64,000 bases of DNA from Nocardia rosealba (GCF_020216065.1 NZ_JAIWNA010000001.1:1-64000); one strand, 5' to 3'; positions 36,252-44,978 are shown, counted from the stretch's first letter. Translations and numbers: made by a program. Notes: generated from the letters alone by a model not told the origin.

Positions 36252-37421
36252 ATGGATTCGCGGACTGTCGCTTTGATCCGTACCACGTTCAAGGCGGTTG
36301 CTGCGGAAGAGGGTGGGTCCGAGACGCTGGCGAGGTCGTTCTACTCGATCCTGTTCACGGACTACCCCGGTGTCCGCGATTTCTTCCCAGCCGCCATGGA
36401 TGCCCAGCGCGACCGCCTCGTCCATGCGATCTCCTACGCGTTGGACCGGCTCGAGGAGCCCGACAAGCTGTTGCCGTTCCTCGCTCAGCTCGGGCGCGAC
36501 CATCGCAAGTACGGCGTGCAACCGGCGCACTATGTGGCGGTGGCCAATTCGCTGAAGTCGGCGATCCGTTCGTGTGTGGGCGAGGAGATGTGGACCGACG
36601 AGGTCGCCGCCGCCTGGGACGAGGGCCTGGCCAATATCAGCGGCGCGATGATCGGTGCCGCCGACAAGGAAACCAGCCCCGCCGCGTGGACCGCCACCGT
36701 CGTCGAGTGCCGCGAAGTGTTGCGCAACCTGTCGATCGTCCGGGTCCAGCTCGAGCATCCGATGGAGTACGCGGCAGGCCAGTACATCAGTGTGCAGGTG
36801 CCTTCGCGTCCGCGTATGTGGCGTTACCTGTCACCCGCCAATCCCGCGAACAGCAACGGCGAGATCGAATTCCACATCCGCAGTGTGTTGGGCGGCTGGG
36901 TGAGTCCGGCGATCGTGTCGCACACCACCGTCGGCGACCAGTGGTTACTCGGTGCACCCCTCGGCGGTCTCGGCGTTCCGCGCAACACCAAGCGCAAGAT
37001 GCTGATGATCGGTTGCGGCACCGGCATCGCCCCCTTGCGCGCCCAGATCATGGCGATGGCTCAGCGCCGGGTGAACCCGAAGGTCCACCTGTTCGTCGGC
37101 GGCCACCACCCCTGCGACCTCTACGACCTCCAGGTCCTGAGCCAACTGGCTGTCGCCAACAAATGGCTCACCGTCACCCCCGTCACCGAAAACGAAGAAA
37201 ACCCCTGGTGGTACTACGATTCCGGCGAACCCCAGGTCGAACTCCCCGGCCTGGAACCCCGCATGACCGGCCAGATCGGCAAGGTAGTAGCCGCCTTCGG
37301 CCCCTGGGCCGACCGCGACGTCCAAATCGTCGGCTCCCCCTCCATGGTCCAAACCACCAAGTTCCGCCTCATGGCCGCAGGCACCCAAGCCAAATCCATC
37401 CGCCACGACCCCTTGTTCTGA
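36252..37421 (+). CDS. Flavohaemoglobin, type II-like (copy 1)
   Basis: The protein (389 residues) joins a globin to a ferredoxin-reductase-like FAD/NAD module. In Hmp-type enzymes this pair converts nitric oxide to nitrate; mycobacterial type II relatives differ in the FAD site and activity. The globin shows B10 Tyr (SFYSILF, Tyr31), E7-type Gln (DAQRDRL) and proximal His (GRDHRKYG). The reductase has R-Y-L-S (WRYLSPAN) where classical enzymes have R-x-Y-S, and the NAD loop GCGTGIAP. ATG 36252 is preferred over GTG 36243 because it aligns with the paralogue (MDSR/MDAR) and gives proper spacing to GAGG. It is convergent with two paralogous genes. It resembles Rv0385. Confidence 0.85.
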   Translation: MDSRTVALIRTTFKAVAAEEGGSETLARSFYSILFTDYPGVRDFFPAAMDAQRDRLVHAISYALDRLEEPDKLLPFLAQLGRDHRKYGVQPAHYVAVANSLKSAIRSCVGEEMWTDEVAAAWDEGLANISGAMIGAADKETSPAAWTATVVECREVLRNLSIVRVQLEHPMEYAAGQYISVQVPSRPRMWRYLSPANPANSNGEIEFHIRSVLGGWVSPAIVSHTTVGDQWLLGAPLGGLGVPRNTKRKMLMIGCGTGIAPLRAQIMAMAQRRVNPKVHLFVGGHHPCDLYDLQVLSQLAVANKWLTVTPVTENEENPWWYYDSGEPQVELPGLEPRMTGQIGKVVAAFGPWADRDVQIVGSPSMVQTTKFRLMAAGTQAKSIRHDPLF

Positions 37422-37475
37422 GCCGATCTCAGGTCGTCAGGCGCACTGCGGCGACAACCTCGAAAAGGGTGATGT

Positions 37476-38234
37476 TCAAGCACCTTCGGAGGTGATGTTG
37501 GCTGGGGGTGTTCCGCCGGCGACGAGGCGGTCGGTGGTGGTGGCGACCATGGCGGGGGAGCCGCAGATCAGGACCTGGTGCTGGTCGAAGGGGCCGTGGG
37601 CGGCGGCTACGTCGGCGAGGGTGCCGTGCAGCATTTCCGAGGGGGCGAAGCCGATGTCGACGCGGGTCTGTTCGTGCCATTCGTCGCGGATCGGTGGGTC
37701 GTCGGGACTTTCGACCACGGGAATCACCGTGAGCCAGGGCAATTCACCCGACAGCAAATACAGCATGTCGGCGGCGTAGAGGTCGCGTGGGCTGCGACCA
37801 CCGAAGAATAGGTAGGTGCGTGGCGGGGTTTCGCGCCGGGCGAGGTCGAGGATCTGGGCGCGCATCGGCGCCAGTCCGGTACCGCCGGCGATCATCACCA
37901 CTTCGGCCGCGTCGGGATCGACGGCGAACACGGTGTGCGGTGTGTTGATTCGCCATTGATCGCCCGGCTGGGTGTCGGCCACGATCGACCCCGAGCACCA
38001 CCCGCCCGGCACCGTCCGCACATGGAATTCGAGTTTGCCGTCCAGCGAGGGCGGCAGCGCGGGCGACAGCCGCCGCCGCACCCCCGGATGCTGCGGCACC
38101 TCCACCTCCACCGACCCGCCCGCGGCGAACGGGACGAAGTCACCGATCAACCGGATCACGGCCAGATCGTTGCGCAGCCGATGATGACCGACAACGGTCG
38201 CCGTCCAGGCGGGGTGGGGAAACTCGTTGCTCAT
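37476..38234 (-). CDS. FAD/NAD(P)-binding reductase, globin-less flavohaemoglobin paralogue
   Basis: The 252 residues align with the reductase half of the two neighbouring flavohaemoglobins (WTATVVGHHRL, RRRLSPALP, GGTGLAPMRAQI, LFFGGRSPRDLYA) but the globin is missing. The FAD signature is again R-L-S type and the NAD loop is GGTGLAP. It lies 17 bases after the flavohaemoglobin at 38252-39412 on the same strand, so they are probably cotranscribed. It may reduce that globin in trans, or be a remnant that found a new role. It is not visibly broken. Confidence 0.8.
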   Translation of the reverse strand: MSNEFPHPAWTATVVGHHRLRNDLAVIRLIGDFVPFAAGGSVEVEVPQHPGVRRRLSPALPPSLDGKLEFHVRTVPGGWCSGSIVADTQPGDQWRINTPHTVFAVDPDAAEVVMIAGGTGLAPMRAQILDLARRETPPRTYLFFGGRSPRDLYAADMLYLLSGELPWLTVIPVVESPDDPPIRDEWHEQTRVDIGFAPSEMLHGTLADVAAAHGPFDQHQVLICGSPAMVATTTDRLVAGGTPPANITSEGA

Positions 38235-38251
38235 CAGTCACTTTCGCGCGG

Positions 38252-39412
38252 TCAGCCGACGGGATCGGCCGCGATGATATCGGTCGGGGTGCCCGCCCGG
38301 ATGAGGGCGCGGCGGGTGTCGTCGATCATCTTGGCGGATCCGGCGATCTGGATCTGCCGATCGGCCCAGGCGCCGAAACTGGTGACCACCGCACCGAGGT
38401 TCCCGGTGAGCCTGCGGTGCATGCCCGGCGGCGGCTCCGACGGGGTGGGCGGATACCACCACGGGTTGTCGGGCTCCTCGCACACCGGCACGATCGTGAG
38501 CCACGGATTCGATTGCGACAGCTGCCACATGTTGTTCACGTCGTACAGGTCGCCGGGGAAGCGTCCGCCGATGAAGAAGTGCACGCGCGGGTTGATGCCG
38601 CGCTGACTCATCTCGATCAGCTGCGCGCGCAGCGGTGCGATCCCGGTGCCCGAGCCGATCATCAGCACGTCACGCCCGGATTCGCGGTCCACCTGCAGCC
38701 CGCCGAGCGGTCCGGCGATCTTCCACCGGTCGCCCACCTTGGTGTCGTTCACGATGGCCGGGCTCACCCAGCCGCCGCTCACCCGCCGCACATGGAATTC
38801 GATCTCGCCGTACGGGTTGGCGGGGATGGCGGGCGAGAGGTAACGCCACATGTTCGGCCGTTGCGGCACCGCGATCGGCACGTACTGGCCCGCCTTGAAC
38901 GGGATCGGGCTGTCGGCCTGCAGCCGGACGATCGCCAGATCGTCGAGCACCCGGCGATGACCGACCACCGTCGCTTCCCAGTACGGCTGCGATTTGTCCT
39001 GGTTGGCACCGATCGCCATGGCCGCCGAGATCACGATGGTGACATCGCGCCAGCCCTCGTCGAGTTCCCGGTTCCAGCGGTTGCCGTGGTAGGTGCGCAG
39101 CGCACCGAGCAACGCGAGCCCCGCCATGTCGTAGTGGTCGGCCTCGACCCCGTACTTGCGGTGGTCGCGCGCCAATTGCTCGAGGAACCGCTGAGCGCGG
39201 TCGAAGTCGTCGAGATGTTCGAGGACGAACTGCACCGCCGTGGTCAGCCGTTTGGGCTGCATGTCCATGGTGGGCGGAAAGAGATCACGCAACCTTGGGT
39301 CCTGTGCGAACAGGTGTCCGTAAAAAGCCCTGGTCAGCCGCTCGGGGCCGCCCGGTGCCTCCATCACTCCGCGAAAATCGGCGCGGACCAGCGCAAGCGA
39401 ACGCGCATCCAC
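38252..39412 (-). CDS. Flavohaemoglobin, type II-like (copy 2)
   Basis: This is a 386-residue paralogue of the protein at 36252. The globin has B10 Tyr (AFYGHLF), Gln (MQPKRL) and proximal His (ARDHRKYG). The reductase has WRYLSPAI and the NAD loop GSGTGIAP. It begins MDARSLALVRADF, matching copy 1 and confirming both starts. It is followed by the globin-less reductase, and both face copy 1, so the three genes form an inverted, duplicated cluster. A role in nitric oxide or redox stress is family knowledge; electron donor and reaction here are not shown. Confidence 0.85.
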   Translation of the reverse strand: MDARSLALVRADFRGVMEAPGGPERLTRAFYGHLFAQDPRLRDLFPPTMDMQPKRLTTAVQFVLEHLDDFDRAQRFLEQLARDHRKYGVEADHYDMAGLALLGALRTYHGNRWNRELDEGWRDVTIVISAAMAIGANQDKSQPYWEATVVGHRRVLDDLAIVRLQADSPIPFKAGQYVPIAVPQRPNMWRYLSPAIPANPYGEIEFHVRRVSGGWVSPAIVNDTKVGDRWKIAGPLGGLQVDRESGRDVLMIGSGTGIAPLRAQLIEMSQRGINPRVHFFIGGRFPGDLYDVNNMWQLSQSNPWLTIVPVCEEPDNPWWYPPTPSEPPPGMHRRLTGNLGAVVTSFGAWADRQIQIAGSAKMIDDTRRALIRAGTPTDIIAADPVG

Positions 39413-39570
39413 GTCGTCAAGCTCCCTTTCCTAGAATTGTTGCCCGGTAGCCCCGCCCCCGCGGCGGACGCCGTCTCAAGTATCCCCCGAAAACGCCAGC
39501 TCGGTGCAGGGATGCTCATCACGCCTCGCGGATCGTATGCCCAGCGCTGCCGCGCGTCCGCGAGTTCGCG

Positions 39571-40008
39571 TCATCGATATGGGTCGGTGATCTTCCGTAG
39601 TTCCTCGAGCGCCCCGCGCAGCGCGGTCGACCGTCGCGGCCCGAGGTGGGCGAGCCATTCCGACTCCACCTGGCGCGCCGCCTGATTCGCGACCTCGACG
39701 GCCCGTGCCCCTTTGTCCGATGGTCGCAGCAGCCGCGCGCGGCCGTCGCTGGGGTCGGGTTCGCGTCGCAGGTACCCGGCGCGCACCAGCTGGTCGACGA
39801 GCACCCCCGCGGTCTGCTTGGTGACCTGCGCCTGGGCGGCCAGGTCGGTCAACCGCGACCCGTCCGGCCCGATCCGCGCGACCAGTCGCGCCTGGGCCTG
39901 GGTCAGGTCGTCGAAGCCGCCCTCGCTCAGCGCGTCGAGTACCCGCCGCTCCATCTCCCGGTACGGGATGAAGAGCAGAACTCCGAGATTGAGCTCGTCA
40001 GCGGACAT
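39571..40008 (-). CDS. MarR family transcriptional regulator
   Basis: The 145-residue protein has the MarR winged helix: LTQAQARLVARI, SRLTDLAAQAQVTKQTAGVL with recognition helix, and the wing motif DPSDGRARLLRPSDKG. It dimerises and usually represses its own gene and a divergent neighbour, with release by a small phenolic or oxidant ligand. ATG 40008 has AAGGAG close upstream and is preferred over the frame start at 40035, which lies inside the operator. It diverges from a mycothiol-type enzyme at 40077. Confidence 0.9.
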   Translation of the reverse strand: MSADELNLGVLLFIPYREMERRVLDALSEGGFDDLTQAQARLVARIGPDGSRLTDLAAQAQVTKQTAGVLVDQLVRAGYLRREPDPSDGRARLLRPSDKGARAVEVANQAARQVESEWLAHLGPRRSTALRGALEELRKITDPYR

Positions 40009-40024
40009 GACACTCCTTGATTCG

Positions 40025-40063
40025 GTCAGTAACACTGACTATATTAGTCAGAAAGGCTGACTA
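40025..40063. promoter_or_regulatory. MarR operator: interleaved palindromes between divergent genes
   Basis: Four TGACT-type half sites alternate in direction: GTCAGT-AAC-ACTGAC (40025-40039), GACTA-TAT-TAGTC (40037-40049) and TAGTCAG-AAAGG-CTGACTA (40045-40063). All three palindromes are perfect. A likely -10 (TATATT, 40040-40045) for the plus-strand gene sits inside, so binding would block transcription. Confidence 0.75.
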
Positions 40064-40076
40064 CAAGGAGCCGAGC

Positions 40077-40703
40077 ATGGACCCCGACCAGTACTGGCGA
40101 ACCATCACCGATCAGCGCCGCGCCATTGCCGGGCTCCTTGCTGAGCTCACTCCCGCTGATCTCGACGCCCCCTCGCTGTGCGCGGGCTGGCGCGTCCGCG
40201 ATGTCGCCGCGCACGTCGCGCTGGCACCCCAGCCGCCCGGCCCGCTCGCCATGCTGCGCGAGGCCGCCCGCGCCCGCGGCAGCTTCCACCGCCTCAACCA
40301 CGACCTGGCCGTCCGCTACGCCGACACCACACCCGACCTCGCCACCGCCCTCGCGAGGCTGGCCGATTCCCGCGACCTGCCCGTGGTCACCAACCATCGC
40401 AACATCCACTTCGACGTGATCGTCCACGCCCAGGACATCGCCCGCCCGCTCTCGCGCACGCTCGAAGTCGACGCGCAGGCGTGTGCGGTTGCCGCACAGC
40501 GTGTCTGGACGATGGGCTGGCCGTTTTGGGCCCGCCGCCGGCTACGCGGTGTGTCCCTCGTGGCCGACGACTCCGCATGGACCGTTGGGACCGGCCCCGA
40601 AATCCACGGCTCCACGCTGGATCTGCTCCTACTTCTCACCGGAAGACCGAGCGTTCTGCCCGCCCTGACGGGCGCAGGTGTGGAGTCGCTGACCGCACGA
40701 TGA
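40077..40703 (+). CDS. Maleylpyruvate isomerase/DinB family mycothiol-dependent enzyme
   Basis: The 208-residue protein belongs to the mycothiol-dependent (TIGR03083-type) four-helix family. Visible metal-site features are AGWRVRDVAAHVA and FDVIVHAQDIARPL, with His residues in the expected places. Family members move thiols on or off small substrates. ATG 40077 has AAGGAG seven bases upstream; the frame start at 40017 overlaps the operator and is rejected. The divergent MarR gene and shared operator suggest induction by a reactive small molecule. Confidence 0.8.
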   Translation: MDPDQYWRTITDQRRAIAGLLAELTPADLDAPSLCAGWRVRDVAAHVALAPQPPGPLAMLREAARARGSFHRLNHDLAVRYADTTPDLATALARLADSRDLPVVTNHRNIHFDVIVHAQDIARPLSRTLEVDAQACAVAAQRVWTMGWPFWARRRLRGVSLVADDSAWTVGTGPEIHGSTLDLLLLLTGRPSVLPALTGAGVESLTAR

Positions 40704-40707
40704 GAGG

Positions 40708-40721
40708 CCGGCTGCTGCCGG
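40708..40721 (+). terminator. Short candidate terminator
   Basis: CCGGC-TGCT-GCCGG followed by TTTGCT, four bases after the stop at 40703. The stem is only five base pairs, so this is weak. Confidence 0.25.
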
Positions 40722-40761
40722 TTTGCTCACCCCTCGAGCCCGGTTCCGGGTCCGAGGCTCG

Positions 40762-40770
40762 TGCTAATCT
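40762..40770 (+). promoter_or_regulatory. Extended -10 promoter of the lipoprotein gene
   Basis: TGC-TAATCT is an extended -10 element, 38 bases before the ATG at 40809. It also shows that the longer frame from 40761 is not translated. Confidence 0.45.
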
Positions 40771-40808
40771 CCCAGGTCAAAGCAGTGGACCGGCGAGAAG
40801 GGGTGGGG

Positions 40809-41333
40809 ATGAAACGGGCGGGGATGGCGATAGTGCTCGCGGGTCTGGCGGTTGTCGGGGCGGCCGGATGCGAGGAGGGGACGTCGACGTCGAAGGGGAC
40901 GACTACGACGGCCAAGCCGGTGTTGTGGAATCCGTGTACGGAGATTCCTGATGCGTTGTTGACGGAGGTGGGGGTCGACCCGGCGACGGAGGAGAAGGGG
41001 GTTGCGGGTGTTCCGCAATCGGGGTGGGAGATCTGTGGCTGGGAAGGCTCGAATTACTCACTCACCGTGTACACGACCAGTAAGAAGGTCGAGGAGTTCG
41101 AACAGAAGCCGGGGAACGTCGATTTCCGTGACGTGACCATTGCCGGTCGATCAGGCCGGGAGTTCCGGGTCGCTGGTGCCTCGAAGCACCTCGACTGTGA
41201 CGTCGTCTTTCCGAGCTCGCAAGGTGTGGTCCAACTGCAGGTACTTGGCTCTCCATTGATCGACGACCTCGAGGACCCGTGCGCGACTCTGGCGGCTGTG
41301 GGCGAGGTTCTAGTGCCCACGTTCCCGAAGTAG
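40809..41333 (+). CDS. DUF3558-type lipoprotein
   Basis: The 174-residue protein has a lipoprotein signal (MKRAGMAIVLAGLAVVGAAG with Cys next, lipobox GAAGC), a Ser/Thr linker, then a domain with conserved Cys (WNPCTEIPDALL, WEICGWEG, DPCATLAAV). This fits the DUF3558 family common in Nocardia and relatives. It would be anchored to the outer face of the membrane. ATG 40809 has AAGGGGTGGGG upstream. It is first in a probable operon with a type VII secretion cassette. Molecular function unknown. Confidence 0.82.
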   Translation: MKRAGMAIVLAGLAVVGAAGCEEGTSTSKGTTTTAKPVLWNPCTEIPDALLTEVGVDPATEEKGVAGVPQSGWEICGWEGSNYSLTVYTTSKKVEEFEQKPGNVDFRDVTIAGRSGREFRVAGASKHLDCDVVFPSSQGVVQLQVLGSPLIDDLEDPCATLAAVGEVLVPTFPK

Positions 41334-41345
41334 GCAGGTCGCACG

Positions 41346-41726
41346 ATGGCCGAAGCGAACCCGTACGACAACCTGCTGAGCCAAGCCAAGGCCGGTGCGG
41401 TCTATCTGAATGACGAAGCCGCCGCCTACCACATGTTCAAAGCCTGCGACGTGCGCCTGAACGACCTCCGCGGATTACGCGATTCTGTGCGACGAACACA
41501 GGCTGTGAGCGGCTTCGGTGATTTCCAGATCGCAAAGGACCTCGAAAGGAAGTTTCTCCTCCAAGCGACGGGGGAGGAGAACTCGATCGACAATGTCATC
41601 CTCAAAGACATCGAAGCCGTGCAGCGATTGCGCGAAGTCTTCGCCCTCTCGTTCAAACGTCTCACCGGAACCGACATCGAAAACGCCAACGCCATGGACT
41701 ACATCTCCGAACAGGTGACCCCATGA
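41346..41726 (+). CDS. Helical hypothetical protein of the EspG cassette
   Basis: The 126-residue protein is predicted mostly helical with no signal peptide or membrane segment. I do not recognise the family with certainty. Such proteins often lie between a DUF3558 lipoprotein and a PPE/WXG-like gene in Nocardia. The next gene overlaps its stop by four bases (ATGA), so translation is coupled and the two products may pair. It could be a small type VII partner, though no W-x-G motif is seen. Confidence 0.65.
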   Translation: MAEANPYDNLLSQAKAGAVYLNDEAAAYHMFKACDVRLNDLRGLRDSVRRTQAVSGFGDFQIAKDLERKFLLQATGEENSIDNVILKDIEAVQRLREVFALSFKRLTGTDIENANAMDYISEQVTP

Positions 41727-43042
41727 CCGGCATGCAGAGCATCAACGGCCTCGACCTCTACGGCAAGCTGCGCGACCTGGTCTCCTTCTCCGGTGACGAC
41801 GGCGAACTCGACAGTTCCGAAATAGCCGACATCCAGGACGAATACAACGACCAGCGCGCAGTCACCCGGCAGCAGGCGAGCCAGCTCGGTTTCGACGGCG
41901 AATTCCGTCCGCGAACGGTCGTCGAGAACAACTTGTTCGCCGGTACCGTCGCCGAGCTTCGCGCCAAGGTCGACAAGATCGATCTCGATGCCGTCAACGA
42001 TCTGATCGGCGCGTGGACCGAGATCTCCACCCGCAACGCCACCTCCCTCGACGAGTTCCGCAAGCAGATCTCGCGCGGGATGTCGCCCGATGTCTGGGCG
42101 GGTTCGGCCGCGAACGCCGCCGCCCAGACCGTCGCGGCCTACGACACCACGGGCAAACGGGTCACCACCGCGGCCGCCCTCACCAGCAACAAACTGGTCG
42201 AGTTGCGTACGGGCCTCGAACCGACGAAACGTCTTGTGCCCCATCAGCCCGAGCATCGCAGCGGGGTCGACAACTTCACCGGCCTGTTCACCGGCCGAGC
42301 GTGGCGCGATGACGATGTGGCGGAGGAGAATGCGCGGGTCGAGGCGGTGCGTGTACTCCAAACCGTCTATGCGCCGGTCGTCTACGAGTCCGACACGAAT
42401 GTTCCGGTCATTCCGATCCCCAAGGCTGTGGACAACGCTGGGGATCCCGAAACCCCCGGTGGTGGTGCACGTCCCGGCGATCAAGGCTCGCCGACCGGTC
42501 AGCCCGCGGCGACACCGAGCACGCCCGCGGCTGTCACCCCGGCGACCGACCCCGGCGAAACGCCCGGCGACACCTCCGCCGACGACGAAGACCAGAATTC
42601 TTCCGAGGACGACACCCCACAAGCCACCGACCCCTCGTCGACCACCCCGGCCTCGACGACTCCCGCCGCGACCACCCCGCAATCGACGACTCCAGGATCT
42701 CCCGGAAGTCCGAGCAGCACAGGCCTTCCCGGTGGCGGCTCACCGGGCTCAGGCGTGCCGGGTGCCGGTTCGCCCGGCGCCAGTTCGCCGGGGGCGGGTG
42801 CGGCGGTACCCGGCAACCCCGCGTCGGCCGGTGCAGGGGCGAACCGTGGCGGCGGAGCGGGCGCTGCGGGCCGCTCCGGGATGCCCGGCATGATGGGCCC
42901 GGGCGCGGGGCGCGGCGGCGGCAAGGACGACGAGTCGACCAAGGACATCCCCGACTACCTCGTCACACAGGAGAACGGCGAGGGGCTCACCGGCCTGGAC
43001 AGCCTGCCCAAGATGGTCCCGCCCGTCATCGGCGCCGACTGA
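41723..43042 (+). CDS. WXG/PPE-like protein with Pro/Gly/Ser-rich tail (candidate type VII substrate)
   Basis: The 439-residue protein has a helical N-terminal half with a W-x-G turn (SPDVWAGSAANAAAQTVA) flanked by long helices, as in WXG100 and PPE-type secreted proteins. An acidic segment (SGDDGELDSSEIADI) lies near the start. From about residue 250 it is low-complexity Pro, Thr, Ser and Gly, ending in a conserved-looking tail (KDIPDYLVTQENGEGLTGLD). It overlaps the upstream gene by four bases and is followed directly by an EspG gene, the usual chaperone for PPE proteins. No ESX ATPase or pore gene is present here, so it would use a system elsewhere. Secretion is inference. Confidence 0.7.
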   Translation: MTGMQSINGLDLYGKLRDLVSFSGDDGELDSSEIADIQDEYNDQRAVTRQQASQLGFDGEFRPRTVVENNLFAGTVAELRAKVDKIDLDAVNDLIGAWTEISTRNATSLDEFRKQISRGMSPDVWAGSAANAAAQTVAAYDTTGKRVTTAAALTSNKLVELRTGLEPTKRLVPHQPEHRSGVDNFTGLFTGRAWRDDDVAEENARVEAVRVLQTVYAPVVYESDTNVPVIPIPKAVDNAGDPETPGGGARPGDQGSPTGQPAATPSTPAAVTPATDPGETPGDTSADDEDQNSSEDDTPQATDPSSTTPASTTPAATTPQSTTPGSPGSPSSTGLPGGGSPGSGVPGAGSPGASSPGAGAAVPGNPASAGAGANRGGGAGAAGRSGMPGMMGPGAGRGGGKDDESTKDIPDYLVTQENGEGLTGLDSLPKMVPPVIGAD

Positions 43043-43834
43043 GTGCCGATCTCGATGGAACAGAGTAGATTTCCCGTGCGCACCTGGCATCTCACCGCCC
43101 TCGACTTCCGCACCCTGTGGGAAGCCGCGGGGCGCGACGTCCTCCCGTACCCCTTACATCACCAGTACACCGACGTCGAGACCTACGCCGAGGTCCTGCG
43201 CCTGCGTCGCAAGGCCGCCGAGAACCTGATGGCCGAATTCGACTCCGACCTCGACCGCGCCATGGCCGCCCTGCTCGCACCGCACGCCCGCGTCGAGGTG
43301 GCGGGTGCGTCGCGCGGCGTGCGAACCATCCGCGCCCACGGCGGCACCCGCGACACCTACGCCTCCCTCGCCGTGCAGGCCCCCGGCGACACCCGCAACC
43401 CCGGCGACATCACCCTGCACTTGATGACCCCCAACGCCCTGGCCGCCGCCGTCCTCTCCACCCTCCCCAAAGTCTCACCCGGCCGCGGCCGCGAATTCCG
43501 CGTCACCGCAGCCGAACTCGCGGCCCCCCGCCCGCACACCCGCGACCGCTGGAACCCCACCCCCCGAGAACAGCTGGAAACCTTCCTCGCCAAACCCACC
43601 GACACTCTCACCCACATCGGCGTCTACCCCCACGCCAGCGTCGACAACCGCCACACCGAAGGCCGCGACGACTTCCAGCTCCACGACCTCCCCGGCGACG
43701 GCCGCTACGTCTTCTACGGCGAAACCACCTTCACCGTAAAACCCACCACCCCCACCCGAATCCACAGAACCCTCACCACCATCCTCGAATCCACCGCCAC
43801 CAAAGCCCGCACCGGCACCTACCGCCCGGCCTGA
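43043..43834 (+). CDS. espG: ESX secretion-associated protein EspG
   Basis: EspG proteins are cytosolic chaperones that bind PPE-type substrates and guide them to type VII systems. The 263-residue protein shows family features: RTWHLTALDFRTLWEAAG at the start, a central DITLHLMTP, and a C-terminal DGRYVFYGETTFTVKPTTP. It begins directly at the upstream stop (TGAGTG); ATG 43055 or GTG 43076 are alternative starts and no strong ribosome site decides. Its job is likely to serve the protein at 41723. Confidence 0.8.
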   Translation: MPISMEQSRFPVRTWHLTALDFRTLWEAAGRDVLPYPLHHQYTDVETYAEVLRLRRKAAENLMAEFDSDLDRAMAALLAPHARVEVAGASRGVRTIRAHGGTRDTYASLAVQAPGDTRNPGDITLHLMTPNALAAAVLSTLPKVSPGRGREFRVTAAELAAPRPHTRDRWNPTPREQLETFLAKPTDTLTHIGVYPHASVDNRHTEGRDDFQLHDLPGDGRYVFYGETTFTVKPTTPTRIHRTLTTILESTATKARTGTYRPA

Positions 43835-43891
43835 TCGTCGAGGGCGCCCGGTCGAGGTCGGCTGCAGCTCCGGCGGCTCGAGGCGGGTGGA

Positions 43892-44866
43892 TCAGATGGC
43901 CAGCACGGTCTTTCCGCGTGCACTCCCCGCGCCGAGTACGGCGGGTGCGGCTTCCAGCGGCACCGTCATCTGGACCGGGACCACCACATCGCCTGCCGCC
44001 ACGCGCCCGAGCAAACGGCTCAGTTCCGGACCGCGCCCTTTGGATTCGAAGTTGCCGCCGGTGATGCCGCGCTCGGTGAGTGCCTGTTCGTCGGCGGCCC
44101 AGACGGTGGAGTAGGCGTGGCCGCCGCGGCGAACGAGGGTGGCGTGGTCGGCGAAGGCCGGTGCGGTGCTGACCAGGTCGAACAGGACGTCGATGCCGTC
44201 GGGGTGGGTGAAGCGCACGGCGTCGACGATGTTCGAGTCGACCTGGGTGGAGGGGTCGTGCGGGTCGGGGCGGACCTGGGTGTAATCGACGGTTTCGGCG
44301 GCGCCGAGGCGGGCGACCTGGTCGGTGGCGTCGGCGCGGGCGGTCGCGATCACGTGGGCGCCGGCGATATTGGCCAGCTGCACCAGAAAGGAACCGACAC
44401 CGCCGGTGGCGCCGACGATCAGCACGGTCTGGCCGGGCTGGATGTGGGCGGCGTCGACCAGGTCCTGGGCGGTGAGCCCGGCGATGGGCAGGGCGGCGGC
44501 GGCGACCGTGGTGATGCCGTCGGGGATCTTCACCAGTGTGGCGTCCTCGGGAACCGTCGCGTACTGGGCCCAGCTGCCGTGGCCGGCGGGGGCGGTCAGG
44601 AATTTGCCGACCACCTTGTCGCCCACGGCGAACGAGGTGACGCCCGATCCGACCGCCGACACGGTGCCCGCGCCGTCCACGCCGAGGATCATCGGGAAGT
44701 CGGTCGGCATTTTTCCTTCGAGCAGCCCGTCGGCCATCTTCAGGTCGAACGGGTTGACCCCCGCGGCGTCCAAGGCGACCTGCACTTCACCCGGACCGGG
44801 TTCGGGCACCGGCATATCGGCGAGTTCGGGAGTGGCACCGAACTTGTGAACCACGATGGCGCGCAT
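43892..44866 (-). CDS. NADP-dependent quinone-reductase-like oxidoreductase (MDR family)
   Basis: This zinc-free medium-chain dehydrogenase has 324 residues. The GroES-like N-terminal part contains PGEVQVALDAAGVNPFDLK, and the Rossmann domain has VLIVGATGGVGSFLVQLA. The usual zinc Cys residues are missing, as in quinone oxidoreductases. ATG 44866 has AGGAG upstream. The open frame extends far into clpB on the other strand, but that part is an antisense shadow. It diverges from clpB and may share its HspR-controlled region, although the operator is nearer clpB. Confidence 0.88.
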   Translation of the reverse strand: MRAIVVHKFGATPELADMPVPEPGPGEVQVALDAAGVNPFDLKMADGLLEGKMPTDFPMILGVDGAGTVSAVGSGVTSFAVGDKVVGKFLTAPAGHGSWAQYATVPEDATLVKIPDGITTVAAAALPIAGLTAQDLVDAAHIQPGQTVLIVGATGGVGSFLVQLANIAGAHVIATARADATDQVARLGAAETVDYTQVRPDPHDPSTQVDSNIVDAVRFTHPDGIDVLFDLVSTAPAFADHATLVRRGGHAYSTVWAADEQALTERGITGGNFESKGRGPELSRLLGRVAAGDVVVPVQMTVPLEAAPAVLGAGSARGKTVLAI

Positions 44867-44978
44867 GGTCGACAACTCCTCGTATCGGGGGTGATCCAGG
44901 CACCGCAATCCTAGGCTGAGGGGGCTCCGACATGCGGCGTAGCGTGAGGCGGCGTGGCGAACCGGCGAGAAAAAGATT

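Noticed and set aside
37422..37475. Terminator between convergent flavohaemoglobin genes
   Set aside because: Only a weak imperfect pairing (AAGGGTG with CACCTT) is visible, not enough for a call.
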